Assembly (NCBI GenBank): GCA_024642805.1
Contig: JAHEAK010000202.1
Span: 1,840-8,379 of the forward strand
Length of the DNA: 6,540 nucleotides
Direction: 5' to 3'
Source of the DNA: Kofleriaceae bacterium
Lineage (GTDB): Bacteria > Myxococcota_A > Polyangia > Haliangiales > Haliangiaceae
The position numbers and the translations under genes are program-made. Below, one piece after another: positions 1-6,128 of the stretch (its first letter is position 1; each line of letters begins with the position of its first letter). The notes below the pieces were generated by a model that made no database searches, was not told the origin of the DNA, and saw only the letters and a program-made list of their open reading frames with translations.

Positions 1-145
1 CGAAGAGACTCGCATTCCGATCACAGTCTCGGTTGGCGTCGCCAATCTGCCACCCGACATCGAGTCGACCGAAGAGCTCATCAAGCTCGCCGACGAAAAT
101 CTCTACCTTGCCAAAGAGCAGGGTCGCAACCGCGTCGTCGGCTAA
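1..145 (+). CDS. C-terminal end of a GGDEF-domain (diguanylate cyclase type) protein, partial
   Basis: Codons from base 2 to the TAA at 143-145 encode 47 residues that match the end of a GGDEF domain. Visible landmarks are the beta-strand ITVSVGVA (residues 7-14 of the fragment) and the closing helix ADENLYLAKEQGRNRVV, the usual end of this fold. GGDEF proteins make the second messenger c-di-GMP from two GTP. The signature GG(D/E)EF loop and any inhibitory site lie upstream of the window, so catalytic activity cannot be judged, nor can the sensory domain. The protein ends only two residues after the RNRVV strand, so nothing follows the GGDEF domain. The next gene starts 7 bases downstream, which suggests one transcript and a shared signalling circuit. 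Family assignment is strong; activity is unknown. Confidence 0.88.
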   Translation, partial: EETRIPITVSVGVANLPPDIESTEELIKLADENLYLAKEQGRNRVVG

Positions 146-152
146 CGCGCGT

Positions 153-1292
153 ATGTCTGAGCTGCAGACACAGGGCGAGGGCTACAAGATCCTCATTGTC
201 GAAGACGATCCTGCCCAGCTCAAACTCCTGCAGATGGCGCTGCACCGCCACAACTACCACTGCGCCGTATTTCACTCCGCCGAAGAGGCACTGGAGCATT
301 GTGAGCCTTCGCTCTTGGCGGCGGCCATCATCGACCTCGAGTTACCGGGAATCGATGGCATCGAACTTGGGCGCCAGCTCAAGGAGATGGCCGGGCGCGA
401 GATCTTCTTGCCGGTCATCATGATCAGCGGCAACACGGTTCTAGAGGACCGGGTGCGAGGCTTTCGTGCTGGTTGCGACGATTTCCTAAGCAAGCCCATC
501 AACTTCTTCGAGCTGAGCGTTCGACTCGAATCGCTCATCGCCAGACGCACCCAACAGGCGGAGCTTGTGCGTGTCAATGCAGCCCTGCAACGGGCTCAGC
601 AGCGGCGCAGTGAGCTGACCTCGCTGATGGTGCACGACCTGCGCAATCCGCTCTCGGCGATCATGGGTAACGTTCAGCTCATGGCGGAGTCCTGTCCCAG
701 CGACGACGCCATGATGCAGCAGTGTCTGGCCGACGTGAACGTGCTCAGCATCAAGGCCCTGAGCATGGTCGACGGCATGCTCGACGTGGACGAGCTCGAA
801 GAGGGCTTGCTCGAGGCGGAACGAGTGGAAATCGACCTCGTCGAATTCACGGGTCACTTCCCGAGCTTTTACGAAGCGGCCACGAGCGCACGCAAGCTGA
901 CCCTCGATCTCGCTGTTGCCGAAGGGCTGCGCGCTCGCTTCGACCGCCAGCTTGTCGGTCGCATCCTCGAGAACCTGCTCGACAACGCGGTCCGCTATGC
1001 CAAGCGCAGCGGCAAGGTCATGCTGCATGCCTACGCCGACGAGGGCGACCTGGTCCTAGAAGTGGGCAACAGCGGGCCGGCGATACCCGAGGAGGAACGC
1101 CAGCGCATCTTCGAGCGCTACTATCGGCTTGAAGCCAGGCGTGATGGCGGCCGAAGCTTCCGCGGCCTTGGGCTGTATTTCTGTCGACTGGCCGCCGAAG
1201 CCCACGATGGGCACATCACCGTTCGCAGTCGCGAGGAGTTTCCGACCTGCTTTGTGGTGCGATTGCCGCAGTCGATCGCGAGCGCCGGCTAA
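153..1292 (+). CDS. Soluble hybrid protein: receiver (REC) domain followed by histidine kinase core
   Basis: The 379-residue product has no membrane segment or signal peptide, so it should be cytoplasmic. Residues 11-130 are a CheY-like receiver: acidic pocket E17-D18-D19, phospho-acceptor D61 (IIDLELPG), S92 and K114 (LSKP). A charged, coiled-coil-like linker spans about 131-155. The dimerisation/phosphoacceptor helix follows, with H161 in HDLRNPL. The ATPase part has the N-box ENLLDNAVRY (273-282), a G1-type box NSGPAIP (306-312, Asn where Asp is most common) and the G2 box GLGLYFC (338-344). All residues needed for autophosphorylation appear present. The receiver probably tunes the kinase after phosphorylation by another kinase; no output domain is present, so the partner regulator is elsewhere. 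The ATG at 153 is chosen because it lies 7 bases after the GGDEF stop and just before the REC fold; an upstream in-frame TTG at 33 would run through the GGDEF coding sequence. No clear Shine-Dalgarno is seen, which fits translational coupling. Confidence 0.93.
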   Translation: MSELQTQGEGYKILIVEDDPAQLKLLQMALHRHNYHCAVFHSAEEALEHCEPSLLAAAIIDLELPGIDGIELGRQLKEMAGREIFLPVIMISGNTVLEDRVRGFRAGCDDFLSKPINFFELSVRLESLIARRTQQAELVRVNAALQRAQQRRSELTSLMVHDLRNPLSAIMGNVQLMAESCPSDDAMMQQCLADVNVLSIKALSMVDGMLDVDELEEGLLEAERVEIDLVEFTGHFPSFYEAATSARKLTLDLAVAEGLRARFDRQLVGRILENLLDNAVRYAKRSGKVMLHAYADEGDLVLEVGNSGPAIPEEERQRIFERYYRLEARRDGGRSFRGLGLYFCRLAAEAHDGHITVRSREEFPTCFVVRLPQSIASAG

Positions 1293-1302
1293 GAGCCAGC
1301 CG
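1286..1302. terminator. Short hairpin in repeat copy 1, possible weak bidirectional terminator
   Basis: CGGCT (1286-1290) pairs with AGCCG (1298-1302) around a 7-base loop. It overlaps the stop codon of the kinase gene. There is no T-run on either side, so it is not a canonical intrinsic terminator. Its position between convergent genes and its repetition in copy 2 are the only reasons to suspect a role in transcript ends. Confidence 0.25.
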
Positions 1303-1333
1303 ATGCCGCCGCGCCGCTGTCGATCGCCAGCAC

Positions 1334-1350
1334 CGGCTAAGAACTAGCCG
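1334..1350. terminator. Hairpin in repeat copy 2, possible bidirectional terminator
   Basis: CGGCTA (1334-1339) pairs perfectly with TAGCCG (1345-1350) around a 5-base loop. The stem is one base pair longer than in copy 1. The right arm contains most of the TPR gene's stop codon, and the left arm overlaps the relic TAA of the kinase reading frame. No T-run follows on either strand, so intrinsic termination is doubtful. It could instead protect a 3' end or simply be a by-product of the stop-codon arrangement. Confidence 0.3.
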
Positions 1351-1892
1351 ATGCCGCCGCGCAGGACTTTGAAGTTCGAGCGCGCTTTGGAACGGCGAAG
1401 CGGAGCCAGGCCCGCTCGCAACAAGGACGAACTCGGGCAGCGCCGCAGACCGTCTTCGTAGGTTTTGACGGCCTGTTCTTCTCGACCCAGTGCGTCCAAG
1501 ATCATGGCCTTCTCGCAGTAGAGATCCTCGAGGAGCCAGAAATCGTCGATGCCGACCAGGCGAAAACAGCGCTCGATCGCTTTGAGTGCCTCCGGCAGAC
1601 GGTTGTTGTCGGAGAGAACCGCGCTGCGCCAGTAGTGCGCCTCTGCGGATTTGGGAGCAAAACGGATGGCCATCTCGATGGCGGCAAGCGCCGCGGTGTC
1701 ATCGTTGAGCGACGAGAGGGTCTGGCACTTGAGGATCCAGGCCTCGCCAGATTCGGGACGAAGCGTCAGCGCCGCCGACACCATGTCGTTGGCTTTGAGG
1801 GCGTCCGCGTTGTCGCAGTCACCGGCTAAAAGCGCGCGCGCGCACTCCAGGGTCTCGCCAAACTCGTCTGTGTTGCTGTCGTTGTGGTCCAT
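1344..1892 (-). CDS. Small TPR-repeat protein of unknown role
   Basis: The 182-residue product is built of helix pairs with the TPR pattern of small residues and a Pro at the end of each unit. The clearest unit spans about 49-80 (GEAWILKCQTLSSLNDDTAALAAIEMAIRFAP), followed by units near 83-114 and 122-153 and a weaker one near 15-46. TPR arrays bind other proteins; no enzyme motif, signal peptide or membrane segment is seen, so this is probably a cytoplasmic adaptor. The N-terminus is acidic and Asn/Asp-rich (residues 1-13), while the C-terminal 25 residues are basic (RRSKARSNFKVLR). The ATG at 1892 is supported by GGAG at 1900-1903 (minus strand), 7 bases upstream. It lies 89 bases downstream of the acyltransferase gene on the same strand and could share its transcript or use its own promoter. 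Its end sits inside the second copy of the 48-base repeat. No specific function can be assigned. Confidence 0.85.
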   Translation of the reverse strand: MDHNDSNTDEFGETLECARALLAGDCDNADALKANDMVSAALTLRPESGEAWILKCQTLSSLNDDTAALAAIEMAIRFAPKSAEAHYWRSAVLSDNNRLPEALKAIERCFRLVGIDDFWLLEDLYCEKAMILDALGREEQAVKTYEDGLRRCPSSSLLRAGLAPLRRSKARSNFKVLRGGIG

Positions 1893-1916
1893 AGTAGAGC
1901 TCCAGAAGGGCCCCCT

Positions 1917-1955
1917 GTGGCATTCATGCTAGCCCGATTCGGGGTGGAGTGCCAC
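1917..1955. repeat. Imperfect inverted repeat between the acyltransferase and TPR genes
   Basis: GTGGCA (1917-1922) is the reverse complement of TGCCAC (1950-1955), and an inner dyad CCCG-ATT-CGGG lies at 1933-1943. Together they could form a nested stem with unequal internal loops in the transcript downstream of the acyltransferase gene. No T-run follows, so a terminator is not established. It overlaps the weak promoter candidate, and at most one of these readings need be right. Confidence 0.3.
1926..1955 (-). promoter_or_regulatory. Weak candidate promoter for the TPR gene
   Basis: On the minus strand, GTGGCA (1955-1950) and TAGCAT (1931-1926) are 18 bases apart and each matches four of six bases of the sigma-70 -35 and -10 consensus. 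The position, about 35 bases upstream of the TPR start codon, is suitable. The match is modest and by-chance occurrence is likely in any 89-base gap. Confidence 0.2.
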
Positions 1956-1981
1956 CGACATGAGCCCGGCAAGGACAGCTT

Positions 1982-3022
1982 CTACAGCTCGGTTGGGTCG
2001 ACCAGGGCTTCTATCATTTCACGTATTTGCATCCTGATCTTTTGGGCTTCATCGGCGACCAGGGCGCGATCCTGCCACTCATCCGTGGGTCGGCCAGCCC
2101 TCAGATGCTCACTGAGATCAACGGCTTCACCTATTACTATGGACCAACGTGAGGGTGCCGGTATGAATCCAATTCGGGATGCGAGATTTCTCAGCTCCAG
2201 CGGGAGTGCTCGGTCGATGGCACCCGGGTGGGCGACAATGGCCACGGGCAGGATCGGGGCTCCCGTGCGCAGGGCCAATCGAATGAATCCGCCTCGGCCG
2301 AAGCGCTGCAAGCGATGGGGCGAGCTTGGCTCCTTGAGAGCCGCCTTGTGGCCCTCGGGAAAGACCGCGATGACCGAGCCTTGCGAGAGCAGGCGGGTGG
2401 CGTTGTCCTGGCAGGCGCGCACCGCGCCGAGGCGGCGCAGCATGATGCCGAGGTAGGGGCGCTGAAAGACGCGATCGTCGAGGAGGGCACGCACAGGACC
2501 GAGGCCGGCCTCGCGTGTGAGCCCATGCATGAGCATGGTCGCGTCGTAGGGAATCGATCCGGTGTGATTGCAGACCAGAATGGCCGGGCCGTTCTTGGGG
2601 ATGTTTTGCGCCCCGCGCATGTCGACGTGCAGCCAGCGCTGGTAGAGGAAGTCGAGGTAAGGCTTCACCGAGGCGCAGTAGACTCGGTCGCGACCGAAGT
2701 CATCGACCTTGATCGATCGCGATCGCAGGGCGAAGCGGCGATAGTTCTCGAGCATGAGCGCACCGGGCAAGATGCGGCGCATCTCGACAGGGAAGGCAGG
2801 CGAGAGAGTCGCACGCACGCGCTTCTCGAGCTCGCGCAAGGTGCGCTTGTGCAAGTTCGCGTCGGGAAGGCGCGAGGGAATGCTGTTGCCGTAGTGGCCC
2901 GGTGGCAGCGATGCCTCGGCGCCGAGGTAGTAGTCGAAGTCTTCCTCGCCTTCCCAGTCTTGCTGCAAGGGCGTCTCGGGGGCGTCGGTATCGGGGAGCG
3001 AATCTGGATCTTTGCGGGCCAT
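1982..3022 (-). CDS. PlsC/LPLAT-superfamily acyltransferase (MGAT-like branch)
   Basis: The 346-residue product carries the glycerolipid acyltransferase core in its middle. Motif I is NHTGSIPYD (152-160), with catalytic H153 and D160 separated by six residues rather than the four of classical PlsC; this longer NH(S/T)G.xPxD form is typical of MGAT-like members. The substrate-binding motif FPEG is at 221-224 and the hydrophobic motif IV (ILPVAI) at 256-261. Such enzymes move an acyl group from acyl-CoA or acyl-ACP to a glycerolipid or other hydroxyl acceptor at the inner membrane; the acceptor cannot be read here. Residues 1-40 are strongly acidic and look disordered. There is no obvious transmembrane helix, so membrane contact is likely peripheral. 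The ATG at 3022 lies 2 bases after the SDR stop, which indicates coupling. An open frame continues upstream to 3715 but only through SDR coding sequence, so it is not used as the start. Confidence 0.9.
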   Translation of the reverse strand: MARKDPDSLPDTDAPETPLQQDWEGEEDFDYYLGAEASLPPGHYGNSIPSRLPDANLHKRTLRELEKRVRATLSPAFPVEMRRILPGALMLENYRRFALRSRSIKVDDFGRDRVYCASVKPYLDFLYQRWLHVDMRGAQNIPKNGPAILVCNHTGSIPYDATMLMHGLTREAGLGPVRALLDDRVFQRPYLGIMLRRLGAVRACQDNATRLLSQGSVIAVFPEGHKAALKEPSSPHRLQRFGRGGFIRLALRTGAPILPVAIVAHPGAIDRALPLELRNLASRIGFIPAPSRWSIVIGEAVDLSEHLRAGRPTDEWQDRALVADEAQKIRMQIREMIEALVDPTEL

Positions 3023-3024
3023 GG

Positions 3025-4050
3025 TCAGTTCACTCGCGTGCTGTAGCGAAAGGGGGTAACGCTCTCCTGATCGTGGTCCTGATTGACCCCGAGGAAGTCG
3101 GCGAGTGTTTGGCGGATGTCGTATTTGGGATAGAAGCCCAGGCGGGTAGCTGCCTTGCTGCCGTCTGCCACGCACAGGTATTGGAGTTGGGCGAGCATGC
3201 TGTCGGGGACGGGGCTGGTGCGTGTGGCCCACATGGCTTTGGCGACCAGCTTGGCAAGTGGCCTCGGCATGGGCACAGGAACTCGGCCGAGCAAGGCCAA
3301 GAGGGTGGTGTAGGGCAGAACATCTTTGCCGACGATGTTGTATGCGCCGACCGCGCTGTGCTTGATGGCCAGCATGCACGCGCGAATGGCGTCGGCCTCG
3401 TGCAGGATCTGCATCAAGGGGTCGTAGCCGGCAACGGTGGGCGTGAGCGGGCGCGAGAGCACGCGGGTGTACATGTTGGTGATGGTCGGCCCGAGAATGG
3501 GCGCAAAGCGCAGCGAGCACACCTTGATGTTCTCGTGGTTGCGTGCGAATCGCAGCACCTGTTCCTCGGCGCGAATCTTGTCGTTCACGTAGCGCGAGTT
3601 GGTGACGCCACCGAGCTTGGCATCCTCGTTGAGATAGTTTGGATTGCTGGGCTTGGCTCCGTAGACCATGGTGGTCGAGAGCAAGAGGAAGAAGGCGGGC
3701 GGGTACTTGGCGCACACGTCGAGCACGTGCATGGTTCCCACATCTTCAAACTCGTGCGCCCAGGCGCTGTCATGAGTGGGCGTGCTGAGGAAGGCGCCAT
3801 GCACGACCGAACCCGGCTGCTCGACTCGGAATACTTCTGAGAGGTCGGAGCCGGCACTTGGCGAGCTCAGATCGAGGCGGTGGAAGACCAGCTTGTCACT
3901 GACGACATCTGGCTCGGCGATATCAATGGCTACCAGTTTGTCGATGCTCGGATCATCGACCAGCTGACTGAGTATTTCCGTGCCCAGAAAGCTGCGGGCG
4001 CCGATCACGGCCACGACGCTGGGATTTGACGTGCTGGTTGCGTCGCTCAT
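3025..4050 (-). CDS. Extended SDR, NAD(P)-dependent epimerase/dehydratase type
   Basis: The 341-residue product has a Rossmann fold at its N-terminus with the nucleotide-binding turn GARSFLG (17-23); the usual middle glycine is Ser20. An acidic residue at the end of beta-2 (D43, in VAIDIAEPD) suggests NAD rather than NADP. The active-site strand is LSTTMVYG (124-131), and the catalytic pair is Y154 and K158 in YVNDK. A C-terminal substrate domain of about 150 residues follows, as in sugar-nucleotide epimerases and related dehydratases or reductases. The substrate is not identifiable. The gene is first of a minus-strand unit and its stop is 2 bases before the acyltransferase start, so the two probably modify the same lipid or glycolipid. 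From memory, a GalE-like SDR next to a PlsC-type acyltransferase also occurs in actinobacteria (Rv0501-Rv0502), which would make this a recurrent pair. The ATG at 4050 has no strong Shine-Dalgarno. Confidence 0.9.
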   Translation of the reverse strand: MSDATSTSNPSVVAVIGARSFLGTEILSQLVDDPSIDKLVAIDIAEPDVVSDKLVFHRLDLSSPSAGSDLSEVFRVEQPGSVVHGAFLSTPTHDSAWAHEFEDVGTMHVLDVCAKYPPAFFLLLSTTMVYGAKPSNPNYLNEDAKLGGVTNSRYVNDKIRAEEQVLRFARNHENIKVCSLRFAPILGPTITNMYTRVLSRPLTPTVAGYDPLMQILHEADAIRACMLAIKHSAVGAYNIVGKDVLPYTTLLALLGRVPVPMPRPLAKLVAKAMWATRTSPVPDSMLAQLQYLCVADGSKAATRLGFYPKYDIRQTLADFLGVNQDHDQESVTPFRYSTRVN

Positions 4051-4158
4051 GTCTGAACTAGGCTAAATCCCGCTGACCAGGTGCGCAAGTCTATACGCGC
4101 CACTGACTCATGCTCAGGTCAGGCAGCCGCTGTCACAAGCGCGTGGTAATTCTCCCGT
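4051..4158. promoter_or_regulatory. Divergent intergenic region between the SDR gene and mutL
   Basis: These 108 bases must hold the start signals of two opposing transcripts. On the minus strand TATAGA (4095-4090) is a fair -10 candidate for the SDR gene, but no convincing -35 lies at the right distance. A small dyad CTGAC-N10-GTCAG (4103-4122) sits in the middle and could be an operator or chance. An in-frame TAA at 4147-4149 prevents mutL from starting further upstream. No clear + strand promoter was recognised. Confidence 0.4.
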
Positions 4159-6117
4159 GTGCACAGGCAAATCCAGGTCCTGCCGGATGCTCTCGTCAAT
4201 CAAATCGCGGCAGGCGAGGTGGTGGAGAGGCCCGCGTCGGTGGTAAAAGAGCTAGTGGAAAACGCGCTCGATGCCGGTGCCAGCCACATCTCCGTCGAGA
4301 TCGAAGGCGGCGGCATGCGCAGGATTCGCGTCGTCGATGACGGTCAGGGCATGAGCCCGGCGCAGGCCGAGTTGTCACTGCAACGCCACGCCACTTCCAA
4401 GCTGAGCGCCATCGATGATCTTTTCGCGCTCGACACCTTTGGCTTTCGAGGGGAGGCCTTGCCATCAATCGCTTCGGTCTCGAAGTTCACCATGACGACG
4501 CGCTCTCGTGAGGACGGCTCGGAGGAACAGGTCGGTGCCTGTCGTCTGCACGTGGTTGGCGGGCGCGTGGTCTCGCGTTCAGAAGTCGGGGCGCCCATGG
4601 GCACCTGCATCGAAGTCGAGGACCTGCTCTTCAACGTGCCGGCCAGACAAAAGTTCCTCAAGGGCGAGGCCACCGAGACCTCCCACATCACCGACACGCT
4701 GAGCAAGCTGGCACTGGCCAATCCAAGCGTTCACTTTCGCCTCAAGAATCGCCAGCGCAGCACCATCAATGCGCCGGCCCACGAGAGCTACGAGGAGCGC
4801 GTGCTTGCGGTGATGGGCCCAAGGCTCGGAGAGGGCGCGCACATGGTGGCTGGCGAGTACGGGGGCGTGCGTGTGCGGGCCTTCCTGGCCCGTCCAGAAG
4901 TGGCCCAGAGCACCACGCGCGGCCTGCAGCTCTTCGTGTCCCGTCGGCCGATTCGCGATCGCGGCGTGCTCTACGCGGTGCTGCAGGGCTACCAGGAGCT
5001 GATACCTCGTGGTCGCTATCCGGTCGCCGTCATCCTCATCGACACGCCCCGAGCCGACGTCGACGTCAATGTGCATCCGCAGAAGCTCGAGGTGCGCTTC
5101 TCGGATCCGCAGTTGGTCTACGCGGCCGTGCGCCAGGTGGTGCGAACTGGCGTCGCCGAGGCTCATTGGGCCGAGTCAGAGCTCGGAGCTGACGCGAGCT
5201 TCTCGCATCTGCAGGTGCACGCCTCGACGCGACCGCCTTACGGCGCTCAAGCTCTGCAGGCCAGGCAGAGCTTTGCCAACCAGGACAACGGGCAGGCGGC
5301 CTCGCCACTGGCACTGCGCTACGCACGTGAGCAGGCCCGCATGATGTTGCCATGGGGCAAGGCCAAGGCGACGCCGCAGCAAGAATCCGCGCCCATCTCG
5401 CGATCTGCCGAGGGCTCGGGCCCGGTGCGAGGAACGAGTTTGATCCCAGAGAGCGCCGAGTCAGCCAGGGCGCAGGTGGCGGGGCAGGGCCTCGGCGACG
5501 CGCACCCCGAGTTGCGCAGCGGCTTCTTTCGCTCGCTGCGCTATCTGGGCCAGCTCGATCGCACATACCTGCTCTGTGAGGCGGACGGCGAGCTGGTCAT
5601 GCTCGATCAGCACTCGGCCCACGAGAGGGTCGAATTGGAAAAACTCTTACTTCGCTATCGGGAGAAGAGCATGCCCGTCCAGCGCCTGCTCTTTGCCCAG
5701 ACCATCGAGTTGAGTGCGGAGCAGGCAGCTGCCGCCGATGCCCACGGCGATCAGCTGGCGACCATGGGCTTTGAACTCGACGACTTTGGCGACAACGCAG
5801 GTCGGCAGAGCTACGCCCTCAAGGCGGTACCAGCCGGTCTGCGCACGCAACAGCCCGAAGAACTGGTCCTGACCCTTCTCACCGAGCTAGCCCGCACCGG
5901 CTCGGAGCGCGCGATCGACGACAAGATTGAGAGCATGCTGGCCACGGTGGCCTGCCACTCCGTGGTGCGTGCCGGCGATACCTTGAGTGGGCGCGAGGTC
6001 GAATCGCTCTTACATGCGATGGACGAGGTCGACTTTCGCGGGCTGGCGCCACACGGTCGTCCCGTGCTCTTGCGCATCGGCGTCGACGAAATCGCCCGCC
6101 GCTTCGGGCGTTCCTAA
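4159..6117 (+). CDS. mutL: DNA mismatch repair protein MutL
   Basis: MutL is the ATP-driven matchmaker that links mismatch-bound MutS to strand incision and removal. The 652-residue product has the family layout. The GHKL ATPase domain shows IAAGEVVERPASVVKELVEN (16-35) with catalytic E34, DDGQGM (60-65), HATSKL (77-82), GFRGEALPSIASV (95-107) and GAPMGT (144-149). The transducer domain ends with DVNVHPQKLEVRF, where K309 matches the ATP-contacting lysine. A low-complexity linker runs from about 345 to 455, then the C-terminal dimerisation domain. There the endonuclease-type motif reads DQHSAHERVELE (483-494; Ser in place of the usual Ala), followed by ACHSVVRAGD (598-607), APHGRP (630-635; usual form CPHGRP) and terminal FGR. 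The GTG at 4159 is the only usable start: an in-frame TAA lies at 4147 and the reading frame aligns with MutL from residue 5. No clear Shine-Dalgarno is seen. miaA follows 11 bases after the stop. Confidence 0.97.
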   Translation: MHRQIQVLPDALVNQIAAGEVVERPASVVKELVENALDAGASHISVEIEGGGMRRIRVVDDGQGMSPAQAELSLQRHATSKLSAIDDLFALDTFGFRGEALPSIASVSKFTMTTRSREDGSEEQVGACRLHVVGGRVVSRSEVGAPMGTCIEVEDLLFNVPARQKFLKGEATETSHITDTLSKLALANPSVHFRLKNRQRSTINAPAHESYEERVLAVMGPRLGEGAHMVAGEYGGVRVRAFLARPEVAQSTTRGLQLFVSRRPIRDRGVLYAVLQGYQELIPRGRYPVAVILIDTPRADVDVNVHPQKLEVRFSDPQLVYAAVRQVVRTGVAEAHWAESELGADASFSHLQVHASTRPPYGAQALQARQSFANQDNGQAASPLALRYAREQARMMLPWGKAKATPQQESAPISRSAEGSGPVRGTSLIPESAESARAQVAGQGLGDAHPELRSGFFRSLRYLGQLDRTYLLCEADGELVMLDQHSAHERVELEKLLLRYREKSMPVQRLLFAQTIELSAEQAAAADAHGDQLATMGFELDDFGDNAGRQSYALKAVPAGLRTQQPEELVLTLLTELARTGSERAIDDKIESMLATVACHSVVRAGDTLSGREVESLLHAMDEVDFRGLAPHGRPVLLRIGVDEIARRFGRS

Positions 6118-6120
6118 AGG
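6116..6120 (+). promoter_or_regulatory. Ribosome binding site of miaA
   Basis: AAAGG ends 8 bases before the ATG at 6129 and overlaps the last two bases of the mutL TAA. This fixes the miaA start and means ribosomes finishing mutL sit on the miaA initiation site, favouring coupled expression. Confidence 0.6.
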
Positions 6121-6128
6121 CAGCCCAG

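Larger units (their letters stand above)
1265..1362. repeat. Imperfect 48-base tandem duplication across a convergent gene junction
   Basis: Bases 1271-1314 and 1319-1362 align over 44 positions with four mismatches, and similarity extends a few bases upstream of each (from 1265 and 1313). The period is 48 bases, that is 16 codons, so reading frame is kept. Copy 1 contains the last codons and TAA (1290-1292) of the kinase gene. Copy 2 contains the same stretch with a second TAA (1338-1340) and the functional stop of the opposite TPR gene (1344-1346). Read in the kinase frame, copy 2 would encode LSIASTG-stop against QSIASAG-stop in copy 1. Read on the minus strand, copy 1 would encode GGIGWLLA where copy 2 has GGIG-stop. 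The simplest reading is a local duplication of the junction followed by drift. It has only two units and no spacers, so it is not a CRISPR array. Confidence 0.85.

Noticed and set aside
33..152. TTG start of the receiver-kinase at base 33
   Set aside because: It would translate GGDEF coding sequence out of frame, giving a Ser/Pro-rich stretch with no similarity to the family. The ATG at 153 fits the fold and the spacing.
486..1028. Minus-strand open frame of 180 codons opposite the kinase
   Set aside because: It is antisense to well-supported REC and kinase coding sequence and has no recognisable motif.
1265..1362. CRISPR-like repeat
   Set aside because: There are only two units, directly adjacent without spacers, and the repeat overlaps coding ends.
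2719..2726. GCGATCGC octamer, resembling the HIP1 element of cyanobacteria
   Set aside because: It is a single copy inside coding sequence, and the rest of the window does not look cyanobacterial.
3023..3715. Upstream extension of the acyltransferase reading frame to 577 residues
   Set aside because: The added 231 residues overlap the SDR gene in another frame and look like low-complexity frame-shifted sequence; the ATG at 3022 directly follows the SDR stop.
2902..3840. Long + strand open frames (312 codons here and 272 codons at 2228-3046) opposite the acyltransferase and SDR genes
   Set aside because: They lie antisense to genes with clear enzyme motifs, their translations show no recognisable fold, and long antisense open frames are expected in GC-rich DNA.
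4579..5166. Minus-strand open frame of 195 codons opposite mutL
   Set aside because: It is antisense to the conserved MutL ATPase and transducer domains and is explained by GC-rich codon usage.
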